Positions 1-6,279 of a stretch of 6,983 bases of DNA are shown here, in pieces. Origin of the DNA: Spirochaetaceae bacterium. GTDB lineage: Bacteria; Spirochaetota; Spirochaetia; Sphaerochaetales; Sphaerochaetaceae. Where the stretch lies: NCBI GenBank assembly GCA_016649775.1, contig JAENWY010000122.1, positions 1 to 6,983 of the forward strand, written 5' to 3'. The position numbers were made by a program, and so were the translations under genes. The notes beneath the pieces were generated by a model. That model had not been told where the DNA came from. It searched no databases and worked only from the letters and a program-made list of their open reading frames with translations. How positions within the stretch are numbered: position 1 is the first letter of the stretch; each line of letters opens with the position of its first letter.

Positions 1-93
1 ATATCATACTGTTTTTATATGAATATAATATTATTGTATCTAAAAGTATAGAAAAAAACTCCTTATTGATTTAGACTATATTCAAGCACTGAT

Positions 94-99
94 TATAAT
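94..99 (+). promoter_or_regulatory. Candidate -10 box of the ABC importer operon
   Basis: A perfect TATAAT lies about 167 bp before the binding-protein start. No convincing TTGACA-like hexamer sits 16-18 bp upstream; the nearest, TTGATT at 66-71, is 22 bp away. In so AT-rich a region this may be chance. TTGATT 128-133 with TAATAT 153-158 (19-bp spacing) is the rival. Confidence 0.25.
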
Positions 100-186
100 T
101 ATTAATTAATAAAACGTGTTTATTTAATTGATTCCATAGAAATCTAATCTTTTAATATAGAAAATAAAGGCATAAATAGTAAAAGA

Positions 187-206
187 ATTTATCTTATTAG
201 ATAAAT
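187..206. promoter_or_regulatory. 8-bp A/T-rich inverted repeat in the leader
   Basis: ATTTATCT (187-194) and AGATAAAT (199-206) are perfect inverted copies around a 4-base TATT centre. It could be a weak RNA hairpin in the leader or an operator half-site pair. With A/T-rich arms the chance of coincidence is real. Confidence 0.3.
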
Positions 207-223
207 AAAAATGAAAAATTATG

Positions 224-238
224 TGTTAAATATTAACA
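224..238. promoter_or_regulatory. TGTTAA-N3-TTAACA dyad before the binding-protein gene
   Basis: A perfect 6-bp inverted repeat around ATA ends 27 bp before the ATG at 266 and 17 bp before its ribosome binding site. Its position suits a repressor operator or a local RNA structure. No regulator can be named from the sequence. Confidence 0.3.
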
Positions 239-265
239 TACTGATTAAAATAAGTGAGGTATTAT

Positions 266-1165
266 ATGAAAAATATAATCAAATCTAGAAAGAGTGTTGT
301 AAAAATAACTCTTACTGGAGTACTTCTACTTTGTGTTGCACTTCTAGCAGGTTGTGCTAAGAGTGATACAAAGAAGACTACTGAAACGGCTGAGAGTGCT
401 ACTACTCAGAAGACAGAGACTTCTCAGGTAACAGAAAAGAGTAAACCTCTTATAGTTGCTATGGAATTAGCTTATCCTCCATTTGAAACAAAAGATGATG
501 CAGGAAATCCTTCAGGAATTAGTGTAGATTTTGCCAAAGCTTTTGGCCAATCAATAGGTCGTGAAGTTAAAATTGTTAACACAGCTTGGGAAGGATTAAT
601 TCCATCTCTTCAAACTGGCAAAGTTGATATGATTGTAAGCAGTATGACTATTACTGAAGGAAGAAAGCAAGTTGTTGATTTCTCAGTACCTTATGCTAAT
701 TCACTATTAGGTATTTTAGTTAATAAAGATTCAACTATAAATAGTGTTGAAGATTTAAATCAACCTGGAATGAGAATTGCTGTAAAAGCAGGTTCAACTG
801 GATTTATTTATGCTAAAGCTCAGATGGATAAAGCTGAGATTATTACATTAGCTGATGAGAGCGCTTGTGTTATAGAAGTTGCTCAAGGTAAAGCTGATGG
901 ATTCTTCTATGATCAATTAACAATTTATAGAAACTGGCAAAGACACCAAGATACAACGCGTGCTATATTTGTACCTTTCCAAGATAATGAGATGTGGGGT
1001 GTAGCGGTTAAAAAGGGTAATACTGAATTACTAAACCAATTAAATACATTTATACCAAAGTTTACTGCTGAAGGTGGTTTTGATAAATTATCAGATAAAT
1101 ATTTAGCAGATGAAAAGAAAGCTTTTAAGGATTTAGGTTTTAAATGGTTCTTCGATCTCAATTAA
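266..1165 (+). CDS. Amino-acid ABC transporter substrate-binding lipoprotein
   Basis: This is the extracytoplasmic receptor of a polar amino-acid importer, tethered to the outer face of the membrane. The 299-residue protein starts with a lipoprotein signal: basic MKNIIKSRK, a hydrophobic core and lipobox LLAGC with Cys30 as the lipidation site. A Thr/Ser/Lys-rich linker (31-59) leads to an SBP_bac_3 (PAO-type) fold at 60-282. Visible ligand-site features are AYPPFE (69-74), the TITEGR segment with Arg133 (expected to hold the substrate carboxylate) and Asp216 in GKADGFFYD (expected for the alpha-amino group). ATG 266 is chosen over the in-frame GTG at 254 because GAGG at 256-259 lies 6 nt before it, and the signal peptide then reads normally. 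The permease gene overlaps its last 22 bp. Substrate specificity (cystine, glutamine, arginine or other) cannot be read off. Confidence 0.93.
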   Translation: MKNIIKSRKSVVKITLTGVLLLCVALLAGCAKSDTKKTTETAESATTQKTETSQVTEKSKPLIVAMELAYPPFETKDDAGNPSGISVDFAKAFGQSIGREVKIVNTAWEGLIPSLQTGKVDMIVSSMTITEGRKQVVDFSVPYANSLLGILVNKDSTINSVEDLNQPGMRIAVKAGSTGFIYAKAQMDKAEIITLADESACVIEVAQGKADGFFYDQLTIYRNWQRHQDTTRAIFVPFQDNEMWGVAVKKGNTELLNQLNTFIPKFTAEGGFDKLSDKYLADEKKAFKDLGFKWFFDLN

Positions 1166-1899
1166 TTAAAAAAGTTGTTAATGCTTTATTAGCCTCATTG
1201 TTAGTTCTAGCTCTAGTATGGATTTCCGTACTAAGGCTAGGAGTTAGCTTTGATTTTTCATTTATTATTCAATTTAAATCTAGGATTTTGCAAGGTTTTT
1301 TAATGACCGTAGCACTTAGTTTAATAGGCTTTGTATTAAGTCTTTTTATAGGTATTATTGCTGCGCTTTGGCAAAATGGTAAAATACTATTTTTAAAATA
1401 TATTTCCTCAATCTATATTAACTTTATTAGAGGAACTCCTCTAATAATGCAAATCTATTTATTTTATTATATTATAGGAACTGCATGGGGCGTTAATAAT
1501 AGATTCGTTTCTGGAGTTCTTATTTTATCGGTCTTTGAAGGTGCTTATATAGCTGAGATTATTAGAGCTGGCATACAAGGTTTAGCCCCTACACAAGTAG
1601 AAGCTGCTAGAGCCGTTGGATTTACAAAAAGTCAGACAATTAAATTAGTAATAATTCCTCAGTTAATTGCTAGAATATTACCAGCTTTAGTTGGACAATT
1701 TTCTTCAATTATTAAAGATTCCTCACTATTATCAATAATAGCCGTTATTGAATTAACTCAAACCATTAGAGAAATATCTGCACTAAACTTTAGATTATTC
1801 GAAAGTTATTTGTTTTTGGGTGTTCTCTATCTTTGTTTAACAATTCCATTGGCAATTGTAGGTAAGATATTTGAGAAACAATTTAGTTTTGAAACTTAG
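1144..1899 (+). CDS. Amino-acid ABC transporter permease (HisM/GlnP type)
   Basis: This is the membrane subunit of the importer encoded with its neighbours. The 251-residue protein has about five hydrophobic segments (roughly 11-32, 52-76, 99-114, 121-139 and 220-240). It carries the family signature RGTPLIMQ (96-103). It also has the cytoplasmic EAA loop, EAARAVGF (153-160) followed by IIPQ (170-173), which docks on the ATPase. Only one permease gene is present, so it probably works as a homodimer. Its ATG lies inside the 3' end of the binding-protein gene (22-bp overlap, different frame). Only a weak TAGG/AGG (1134-1137) precedes it, which suggests translational coupling. Length and motif order are normal. 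Confidence 0.92.
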   Translation: MVLRSQLIKKVVNALLASLLVLALVWISVLRLGVSFDFSFIIQFKSRILQGFLMTVALSLIGFVLSLFIGIIAALWQNGKILFLKYISSIYINFIRGTPLIMQIYLFYYIIGTAWGVNNRFVSGVLILSVFEGAYIAEIIRAGIQGLAPTQVEAARAVGFTKSQTIKLVIIPQLIARILPALVGQFSSIIKDSSLLSIIAVIELTQTIREISALNFRLFESYLFLGVLYLCLTIPLAIVGKIFEKQFSFET

Positions 1900-1911
1900 G
1901 TTGGATATAAT

Positions 1912-2631
1912 ATGAGAATTACAATAAAAGATTTATCACACAGTTTTGTTACGCCTGAAGGGAAAATGAAGAAAGTATTATCACATGTTGATTTTGATGA
2001 TGATATTTCAACTCTTTCTTTAATCGGTCCATCTGGTGGTGGTAAATCAACATTACTTAGAATCTTAGCTGGTTTGATAAAGCCAACAGAAGGTGAGTTC
2101 TTTATCGAGTGTAAAAAAACTGGTTTTGTATTTCAACAAAACGGTCTTTTTAAGCACTGGACAGGTCTTGAAAATATAACAATTCCTTTAGAAAAAGTTC
2201 ATAAGTATACCCATACGGAAGCTCTTGAGAGAGCTGAGGAATTATTAGACAGATTTGGTCTATTAAAAGATGCTTATAAGAAACCCTCTGAATTATCAGG
2301 TGGTCAGCAACAACGTATTGCCATAGCTAGAGCAGTAGCACCACGTCCTAATTTGTTGTTTTTAGATGAACCAACTTCGGCATTAGATCCTGAATATACA
2401 GTTGAAGTATTAGATATGATTAATGAATTAAAAGATGAGGGATTAAACTTCATCATTGTTACTCATGAGATGGGCTTTGCAAAGTTAGCCTGTGAAAAGA
2501 CGGGTTTTTTATCAGAAACAGTTCTCTCACAAGGTGCTAGACTAATTGAGGTGGGTAAAAGTAGAGAAATTTTTGAACATCCAAAAGAGCCTATTGTTAA
2601 AAATTTCTTAGATAAAATATTAATGTGGTAG
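1912..2631 (+). CDS. Amino-acid ABC transporter ATP-binding protein (GlnQ type)
   Basis: This is the cytoplasmic ATPase that powers the importer. The 239-residue protein has the full nucleotide-binding set: Walker A GPSGGGKST (39-47), Q-loop FVFQQNG (72-78), signature LSGGQ (128-132), Walker B LLFLDEP (148-154) with catalytic Glu153, D-loop SALDPE (156-161) and switch His185 in VTHEM. The gap after the permease is 12 bp, with AGGTTGGA (1898-1905) as ribosome binding site overlapping the permease stop. The part after the H-loop (CEKTGFLSETVLSQGARLIE) is longer and less canonical than the usual compact 'f.d.G.ivE.G' strand. The tail IFEHPKEPIVKNFLDKIL is typical of polar amino-acid ATPases. The three genes together form a complete importer. 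Confidence 0.93.
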   Translation: MRITIKDLSHSFVTPEGKMKKVLSHVDFDDDISTLSLIGPSGGGKSTLLRILAGLIKPTEGEFFIECKKTGFVFQQNGLFKHWTGLENITIPLEKVHKYTHTEALERAEELLDRFGLLKDAYKKPSELSGGQQQRIAIARAVAPRPNLLFLDEPTSALDPEYTVEVLDMINELKDEGLNFIIVTHEMGFAKLACEKTGFLSETVLSQGARLIEVGKSREIFEHPKEPIVKNFLDKILMW

Positions 2632-2800
2632 AGGGGCAAATAATTTATCAATTTATTGCTATAGTTATTTAATTATTTAATATCTGTGCTTTTTAGTTAC
2701 ATCTTAGATATTGTTTGAGTTATTAACTAGACGTTTATATCTTATATGATTATATTGTATATACAATAAAAACAGAAAATAGATTATAGAGGTAATATAT
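2632..2800 (+). other. Intergenic region between the importer and the DsbA-family gene
   Basis: No gene is seen. A loose inverted repeat AATATCT (2679-2685) / AGATATT (2706-2712) with a 20-nt loop has no T-run after it, so it is at best a poor terminator. A possible promoter is TTGTTT (2711-2716) with TTATAT (2735-2740), 18-bp spacing. The rival -10 is TACAAT (2762-2767), which lies within the palindrome listed next. Confidence 0.5.
2753..2768. promoter_or_regulatory. 16-bp perfect palindrome, GntR-like operator candidate
   Basis: TATTGTATATACAATA is an uninterrupted perfect palindrome. Its core GTATATAC fits the GT-N-TA-N-AC pattern known for GntR-family operators. It covers TACAAT (2762-2767), a good -10 hexamer, and ends 32 bp before the DsbA-family start. 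A protein bound here would block that promoter. No GntR gene lies in the window, so the regulator is unknown. Confidence 0.45.
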
Positions 2801-3409
2801 ATGAAATTTGATATACAAATGTATTCTGATTTTCAATGTCCTTTTTGCTACATTGGAAAATCTATACTTGATACAGTAACACCTGATTATGATACAGAAT
2901 TTACATTTAAAGCTTTTGAAATTCACTCTGATGCTCCCGAAGAGGGTATTAGTGCTAAAGATTATTTTGGTCTAAGCAACATAGAGAATATGGGTAAACA
3001 AATAAAAGATTATGGTAAAAAATTTGGTGTAGATATAGCTGATTTAGAGACTGTAGTTAACTCTAATAAAGCCTTAAGACTTGCAGAGTATGCAAAAGAA
3101 GTTGGAAAGGGTGATCAGTATAATGATGTTATGTACAAAGCAATGTTTGTAGATAAAATCAATATAGGACTTGATAAAGATTTAAAAATGTTAGCTAGTA
3201 TTATTGGTATTAACTCTGATGAAGTTGATAAAGTACTTGCAGAACCTAGATATAAAAATACTCTTTTAGATAACCAATATTACTGTACTAAAAATCAAAT
3301 CACCAGTGTTCCTACTTTCATTATAAATAATAAAGTTAGAATCACAGGAGCTCAACCTCCTGAGGTATTTAGAGAAGTTTTTGAGAAATTTGAAAAAGGC
3401 GAATTATAA
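2801..3409 (+). CDS. DsbA-family (FrnE-like) thiol oxidoreductase
   Basis: This is a thioredoxin-fold protein of the DsbA/FrnE group (also called 2-hydroxychromene-2-carboxylate isomerase-like). It has 202 residues, slightly short for the family. The first beta strand leads to the active site CPFC (Cys13-Cys16) followed by YIGK. A helical insertion domain occupies about 50-150, with NSNKALRLAEYA (87-98) and KAMF (113-116). The thioredoxin half resumes with the cis-proline loop SVPTF (Pro171) and VRITGAQPPEVF. No signal peptide is present, so it should act in the cytoplasm, probably in thiol-disulfide exchange. AGAGG at 2788-2792 sits 8 nt before the ATG. It appears to be transcribed alone. 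The exact substrate is unknown. Confidence 0.88.
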   Translation: MKFDIQMYSDFQCPFCYIGKSILDTVTPDYDTEFTFKAFEIHSDAPEEGISAKDYFGLSNIENMGKQIKDYGKKFGVDIADLETVVNSNKALRLAEYAKEVGKGDQYNDVMYKAMFVDKINIGLDKDLKMLASIIGINSDEVDKVLAEPRYKNTLLDNQYYCTKNQITSVPTFIINNKVRITGAQPPEVFREVFEKFEKGEL

Positions 3410-3569
3410 AATTAAATACAAAACATTATAAATTCTTAACAAAAATTCTTTATATTTATTAAATAATGCAGGAAGTTTGTTTGTACTATCTGCTTAGATT
3501 GTTAAAAGTACTACTATTTATTTAAGAATAAATTTATACTACGAAAACTAATAAAAATGGATATAAAAA
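3410..3569 (+). other. Intergenic region upstream of the Mn efflux gene
   Basis: No gene is seen. TATACT at 3535-3540 is a good -10 box about 30 bp before the ATG, but no clear -35 accompanies it. Immediately before it is a dyad ATTTATT (3516-3522) / AATAAAT (3527-3533) around TAAG. The conserved elements of the yybP-ykoY manganese riboswitch, common before mntP, were not recognised here. No terminator for the DsbA-family gene is evident. Confidence 0.45.
3516..3540 (+). promoter_or_regulatory. Candidate promoter with dyad before the Mn efflux gene
   Basis: The -10 candidate TATACT (3535-3540) lies directly after a perfect 7-bp dyad, ATTTATT-TAAG-AATAAAT (3516-3533). The dyad would fall between the -35 and -10 boxes, a usual place for a repressor. 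A metal-dependent MntR-like or Fur-like site is possible but not shown; the match to any consensus is poor. Confidence 0.3.
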
Positions 3570-4148
3570 ATGAATTTAATAACAATACTAATTATTGCAG
3601 TAGCTTTGGCCATGGATGCCTTCAGTGTTTCTATATCTTTAGGAATACATGGTAAACACAATAGAAAAAAAGTTGCATTACAAGTCGCAACTATGTTTGG
3701 ACTGTTTCAGGCTATAATGCCCTTGCTTGGTTATTTCTTAGGAAATCTTTTTAGCTCCAAACTTTACAATTATAATAATATTGTTGCCTTTATTCTTTTA
3801 GGTTTAATTGGTTTAAATATGATTCGTGAATGGTATAAGAAATTATCAGGATCAGATGTCTTAAATGATGGCACGTGTGAAATAGAACCTAGTATGACTA
3901 CTAAATTTAGTCGTATTTTGTTGTTAGCAATAGCAACTAGTATTGATGCACTAAGTGTTGGTTTTTCATTCTCTTTAATAAAGGTTAATATTTATCTTAG
4001 TATTATAGTAATAGGTATTGTAACTTTCATTTTAAGCTATATAGGAACCCTTATAGGTTGTTCCATTGGATATAAGTTTAAACATGCTGAACTATTTGGT
4101 GGTCTTGTCCTAATAGGCATAGGCTTTGAAATTCTTGTTAGACTATAG
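3570..4148 (+). CDS. mntP: Putative manganese efflux pump MntP
   Basis: This is a small inner-membrane protein of the MntP (formerly DUF204/YebN) family, which exports Mn2+. Its 192 residues match the usual length. It has about six hydrophobic helices in two related halves. Each half opens with the family's acidic signature: ALAMDAFSVSISLG (12-25, Asp16) and ATSIDALSVGFSF (122-134, Asp126). Other family segments are FQAIMPLLGYFLG (46-58), GLIGLNMIREW (78-88) and GGLVLIGIGFEIL (177-189). A hydrophilic loop at 89-115 separates the halves. The ribosome binding site is weak (ATGGA near 3557-3561). The stop is followed within 5 bp by a strong terminator. It stands alone, with no metal regulator beside it. 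Confidence 0.9.
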   Translation: MNLITILIIAVALAMDAFSVSISLGIHGKHNRKKVALQVATMFGLFQAIMPLLGYFLGNLFSSKLYNYNNIVAFILLGLIGLNMIREWYKKLSGSDVLNDGTCEIEPSMTTKFSRILLLAIATSIDALSVGFSFSLIKVNIYLSIIVIGIVTFILSYIGTLIGCSIGYKFKHAELFGGLVLIGIGFEILVRL

Positions 4149-4153
4149 TGCTA

Positions 4154-4183
4154 AAAAAAGATACTAATTAAAGTATCTTTTTT
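4154..4183. terminator. Bidirectional intrinsic terminator
   Basis: A perfect 12-bp stem AAAAAAGATACT (4154-4165) pairs with AGTATCTTTTTT (4172-4183) around a 6-nt AATTAA loop. The A- and T-runs give a U-tract in both directions. It lies between the convergent mntP (+) and nitroreductase (-) genes and should end both transcripts. Confidence 0.88.
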
Positions 4184-4204
4184 ATTCGCTAATCTTTAAG
4201 TGGA

Positions 4205-4732
4205 TTAAAATCCATTATAATGCACACGATCAGTTGGAAGTTGCTTTTCACTTAGTATTTCCTCATCAATAGGGTATCCAATTGGAATTAGTGCTAGGGG
4301 TATAATATTTAAGGGAACATTGCCAATTGCTTTTGAAACATTTCTAATTCTATCTACTGTTGGATAGACACCTGTCCAAACAGCTCCTAAACCTAAGGAA
4401 TGAGCAGCTAATAAAATATTTTCAGTTGCTGCACTACAATCTTGTACCCAAAAATCTGCGCCTTCACCAGGCAGTGCTCTGTCTAAATTACCACATACAA
4501 CAATTGCAATTGGAGCATCTTTTGTCATTTTTCCATATAGAGTTACAGTTGCTATTTTTTCAAGAATTTTTTTATCATCAATGATTATGAATTCCCAAGT
4601 CATTTTGTTAACATTAGATGGAGCAGATAATCCTGCTTTTATTAATAAATCGATAGTTTTTTTGTCGATTTTTCTATCACTATATTTTCTAAAGCTTCTA
4701 CGATTAAATATAGTATTTAAAGTTTCATTCAT
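4205..4732 (-). CDS. Nitroreductase-family flavoprotein (distal paralogue)
   Basis: This is a 175-residue FMN-dependent NAD(P)H oxidoreductase of the nitroreductase fold, expected to reduce nitro compounds, quinones or similar electrophiles as a homodimer. The FMN phosphate-binding start is FNRRSFRKYSD (9-19). It is followed by GLSAPSNVNKMTWEF (34-48), WVQDCSAATENILLAAHSLGLG (95-116, flavin/dimer helix) and GAVWTGVYP (116-124). It is about 55% identical by eye to the nitroreductase upstream (4858-5388), so the pair arose by duplication. AAGGA (in 4739-4745) precedes the ATG at good spacing. The 125-bp gap before it contains a long inverted repeat. It may be read through from the upstream operon or have its own promoter. 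Its substrate is unknown. Confidence 0.9.
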   Translation of the reverse strand: MNETLNTIFNRRSFRKYSDRKIDKKTIDLLIKAGLSAPSNVNKMTWEFIIIDDKKILEKIATVTLYGKMTKDAPIAIVVCGNLDRALPGEGADFWVQDCSAATENILLAAHSLGLGAVWTGVYPTVDRIRNVSKAIGNVPLNIIPLALIPIGYPIDEEILSEKQLPTDRVHYNGF

Positions 4733-4782
4733 AACTATTTCCTTTTTAAAGCCTTTATGACATGATTTTTTATAATAGAATA

Positions 4783-4811
4783 CCTCACCTACATAAAAAT
4801 AGTAGTTGAGG
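4783..4811. repeat. 10-bp stem-loop between the two nitroreductase genes
   Basis: CCTCACCTAC (4783-4792) and GTAGTTGAGG (4802-4811) pair at 9 of 10 positions around a 9-nt A/T loop. Read on the - strand, it falls after the first nitroreductase and is followed by a T-rich but imperfect tract (TATTCTATTATAA). It could be an attenuating terminator, an mRNA-processing stem or an operator for the distal nitroreductase. It is the core of a larger imperfect inverted repeat at about 4761-4842, bounded by CATGATT and AATCATG. Confidence 0.5.
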
Positions 4812-4857
4812 AATTTCTTAGTATTCGAATTTTATAATCATGTAGTAGACCTAATTA

Positions 4858-5388
4858 TTATTTTGTCCATTTGCCATAATGTATACAAGATTTATCAATT
4901 TCTTTGGCAAAAGTATTTTCATTACTAATAACTCCTATTGGAATAATATTTAATGGAATAATATGGGACGGTAAATCTAATAACTCGGATACTTTTTTAA
5001 CTCTATCAACTGAAGGGTAAACTCCAGTCCAAACAGCTCCTATTCCTAATGCATGAGAAGCTAGAAGGATATTTTCAGTCATTGCACTGGTATCTTGAAC
5101 CCAATAGATTTGAGCTAATCCAGGCAGAGTCTTTTCTGTGTTACCACAAACAACAATTGCAGCTGATGCTTTTTTTGTCATCTTAGTGTAAAAGCCTTCT
5201 AAATTAGCTATTGTATCTAGAATCTCTCTATCTTCGACTACTAATATTTCCCAGGGTTGTTTATTAACAGCACTAGGGGCTGCTAAACCTGCCTCTAAAA
5301 TTAAATCAATTATTTCTTTGCTAACTATTTCACCAGTAAAATTTCTAATTGATCTTCTAGTTATTATATTATTATACGCTTCATTCAT
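4858..5388 (-). CDS. Nitroreductase-family flavoprotein (proximal paralogue)
   Basis: This is a 176-residue FMN-dependent nitroreductase-fold enzyme, paralogous to the gene at 4205-4732. Motifs are RRSIRNFTG (11-19), GLAAPSAVNKQPWE (34-47), YWVQDTSAMTENILLASHALGIGAVWTGVYP split across 95-125, and VDRVKKVSEL (127-136). It differs from its paralogue by one extra residue at 64-65 and a different C-terminal tail (CIHYGKWTK). It lies 10 bp downstream of the Rrf2 gene. Its ribosome binding site, TAGGAG, includes the Rrf2 stop codon, so the two are in one operon. Pairing with an Rrf2 repressor suggests induction by electrophile, quinone or oxidant stress; that is inference. Confidence 0.91.
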   Translation of the reverse strand: MNEAYNNIITRRSIRNFTGEIVSKEIIDLILEAGLAAPSAVNKQPWEILVVEDREILDTIANLEGFYTKMTKKASAAIVVCGNTEKTLPGLAQIYWVQDTSAMTENILLASHALGIGAVWTGVYPSVDRVKKVSELLDLPSHIIPLNIIPIGVISNENTFAKEIDKSCIHYGKWTK

Positions 5389-5398
5389 GAGTTTTCTC

Positions 5399-5830
5399 CT
5401 AACTTATTATTTGCTTTTCGATATTAAAAATAACATTTTCTAATGTTACATTATTTAATTTTTCTTCTAGTGCTATTTGTGCTTCTTGAAATGGTTCTTT
5501 AAGTATTTCTTCAATTTTAGAACCTATTACACAAGAGGCACTAAGGCCTTCATGAAATTTAAAAATTTGTCGATTTTCAGCAGTTTCAACTGCTTTATAT
5601 ACATCTAATAAAGTAATTTCATTGGTCTCTTTTTTTAAACTACAACCGCCATAACCTCTTTTAATATTTATAAGTTCTGCATCCTTTAACATTTTAAATA
5701 TTCTTCTAACAACAACAGCATTAGTATTAATGCTTTTTGCTATTTTATCAGAGGTTGGTAAGTTACTTTGTTTTATTGCTATATAACATAATATTTGAAT
5801 TGCTTCAGTATATCTAGTATTAGTTCTCAT
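5399..5830 (-). CDS. Rrf2-family transcriptional regulator
   Basis: This is a 143-residue Rrf2 protein. The N-terminal winged helix-turn-helix (1-65) has RYTEAIQILCYIA, a recognition helix near 34-49 (INTNAVVVRRIFKMLKDA) and wing RGYGGCSL (58-65). A dimerisation helix fills about 105-128. Cysteines are Cys15, Cys63 and Cys100. The CX5-7C triad that holds a Fe-S cluster in IscR/NsrR is absent. Cys100 in SASCVIG sits where the thiol-sensing relatives (YwnA type, S. aureus HypR) keep their conserved cysteine. The likely start is ATG 5830, although GTG 5833 is equally near the AAGGG at 5840-5844. It overlaps the upstream gene by 11 bp and should be translationally coupled. It probably represses its own operon through the dyads at 6280-6322. 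Confidence 0.9.
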   Translation of the reverse strand: MRTNTRYTEAIQILCYIAIKQSNLPTSDKIAKSINTNAVVVRRIFKMLKDAELINIKRGYGGCSLKKETNEITLLDVYKAVETAENRQIFKFHEGLSASCVIGSKIEEILKEPFQEAQIALEEKLNNVTLENVIFNIEKQIIS

Positions 5831-6248
5831 CACTATTATCCCTTGGGCGTAATTCTTTAGCTAGTTTATTCTTATCAAGGCCTACATCTTCAGCTAGATC
5901 AAGAATTGTAGAAATATCATTAGTATCTTTTCCTTCATTAAACATTGCATTAAATACACGGTTAACTAATTTTTTCTTTTTTCCATTAGCTAAAGCATAT
6001 CTTCCTGCCTGACGAGTAAGAGAATCATCATTTAAAAAGGTTGTACCTGTAAACGTAGTGGAGATTGTTTGACTTTCTCTATAGCTACTAGTTAATTCTT
6101 CAACACTGATTAAATGCGGTTTGTCTTCTTCTTTTTCCTCTTCTTTTTGAATTTGTAATTCTTGTTTTGGTTGTATATTACAAGCAATTTTACAAGAGTC
6201 TGTATTTGGAATATATAATTGTTCACCGAATTCATTTTTTTCGTTCAT
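5820..6248 (-). CDS. Small protein with orphan DsbA-like helical domain and CxxxC motif
   Basis: Unrecognised as a named family. The 142-residue protein starts at ATG 6248, 6 nt after a strong AAGGGG; the longer frame to 6311 lacks a site and would begin upstream of the promoter's predicted start. Visible parts are CKIAC (19-23), an acidic, low-complexity stretch EEEKEED (36-42) and a helical C-terminal part (about 72-133). That part has NDDSLTRQAGRYALANGK, VFNAMFNEGKD (98-108) and LDLAEDVGLD (116-125). This part resembles the helical insertion of DsbA/FrnE proteins, including the intact one at 2801-3409 (NSNKALRLAEYAKEVGK, YKAMF). No CxxC thioredoxin strand or cis-Pro loop is present. It is the first gene of the operon and overlaps the Rrf2 gene by 11 bp. 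It is either a specialised small protein or a long-decayed but open derivative; the function is unknown. Confidence 0.7.
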   Translation of the reverse strand: MNEKNEFGEQLYIPNTDSCKIACNIQPKQELQIQKEEEKEEDKPHLISVEELTSSYRESQTISTTFTGTTFLNDDSLTRQAGRYALANGKKKKLVNRVFNAMFNEGKDTNDISTILDLAEDVGLDKNKLAKELRPRDNSDEN

Positions 6249-6279
6249 AAAAGGCCCCTTTATAGAAAAGAAAATAAAT

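Larger units (their letters stand above)
1..265. other. AT-rich leader upstream of the ABC importer operon
   Basis: No coding region is supported here on either strand. The stretch is almost all A/T. It holds a TATAAT hexamer at 94-99 without a good -35, and a TTGATT (128-133) with TAATAT (153-158) at a long 19-bp spacing. It also holds two dyads, listed separately. A transcript starting near 105 or 165 would carry a leader of about 100-160 nt. I saw no T-box or known riboswitch signature in it. Confidence 0.6.

Noticed and set aside
254..265. GTG start of the binding protein
   Set aside because: The GTG overlaps the GAGG ribosome binding site that serves ATG 266.
925..1161. 78-codon open frame on the - strand
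   Set aside because: It lies wholly antisense to the binding-protein gene, has no ribosome binding site and shows no protein-like motifs.
2463..2651. 62-codon open frame on the - strand
   Set aside because: It is antisense to the end of the ATPase gene, with no independent coding evidence.
2679..2712. Terminator after the ABC importer operon
   Set aside because: The 7-bp A/T arms have a 20-nt loop and no T-run follows, so it is not credible as an intrinsic terminator.
4360..4584. 74-codon open frame on the + strand
   Set aside because: It is antisense to the distal nitroreductase, and its Leu/Gln/His-rich composition is typical of a shadow frame.
5441..5453. Palindrome TAATGTTACATTA
   Set aside because: It lies inside the Rrf2 coding region (codons for NNVTLENV) and has a different layout from the O1/O2 dyads, so it is probably chance.
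5399..5830. Fe-S (IscR/NsrR-like) function for the Rrf2 protein
   Set aside because: Only one cysteine lies in the sensor region; the three-cysteine cluster is missing.
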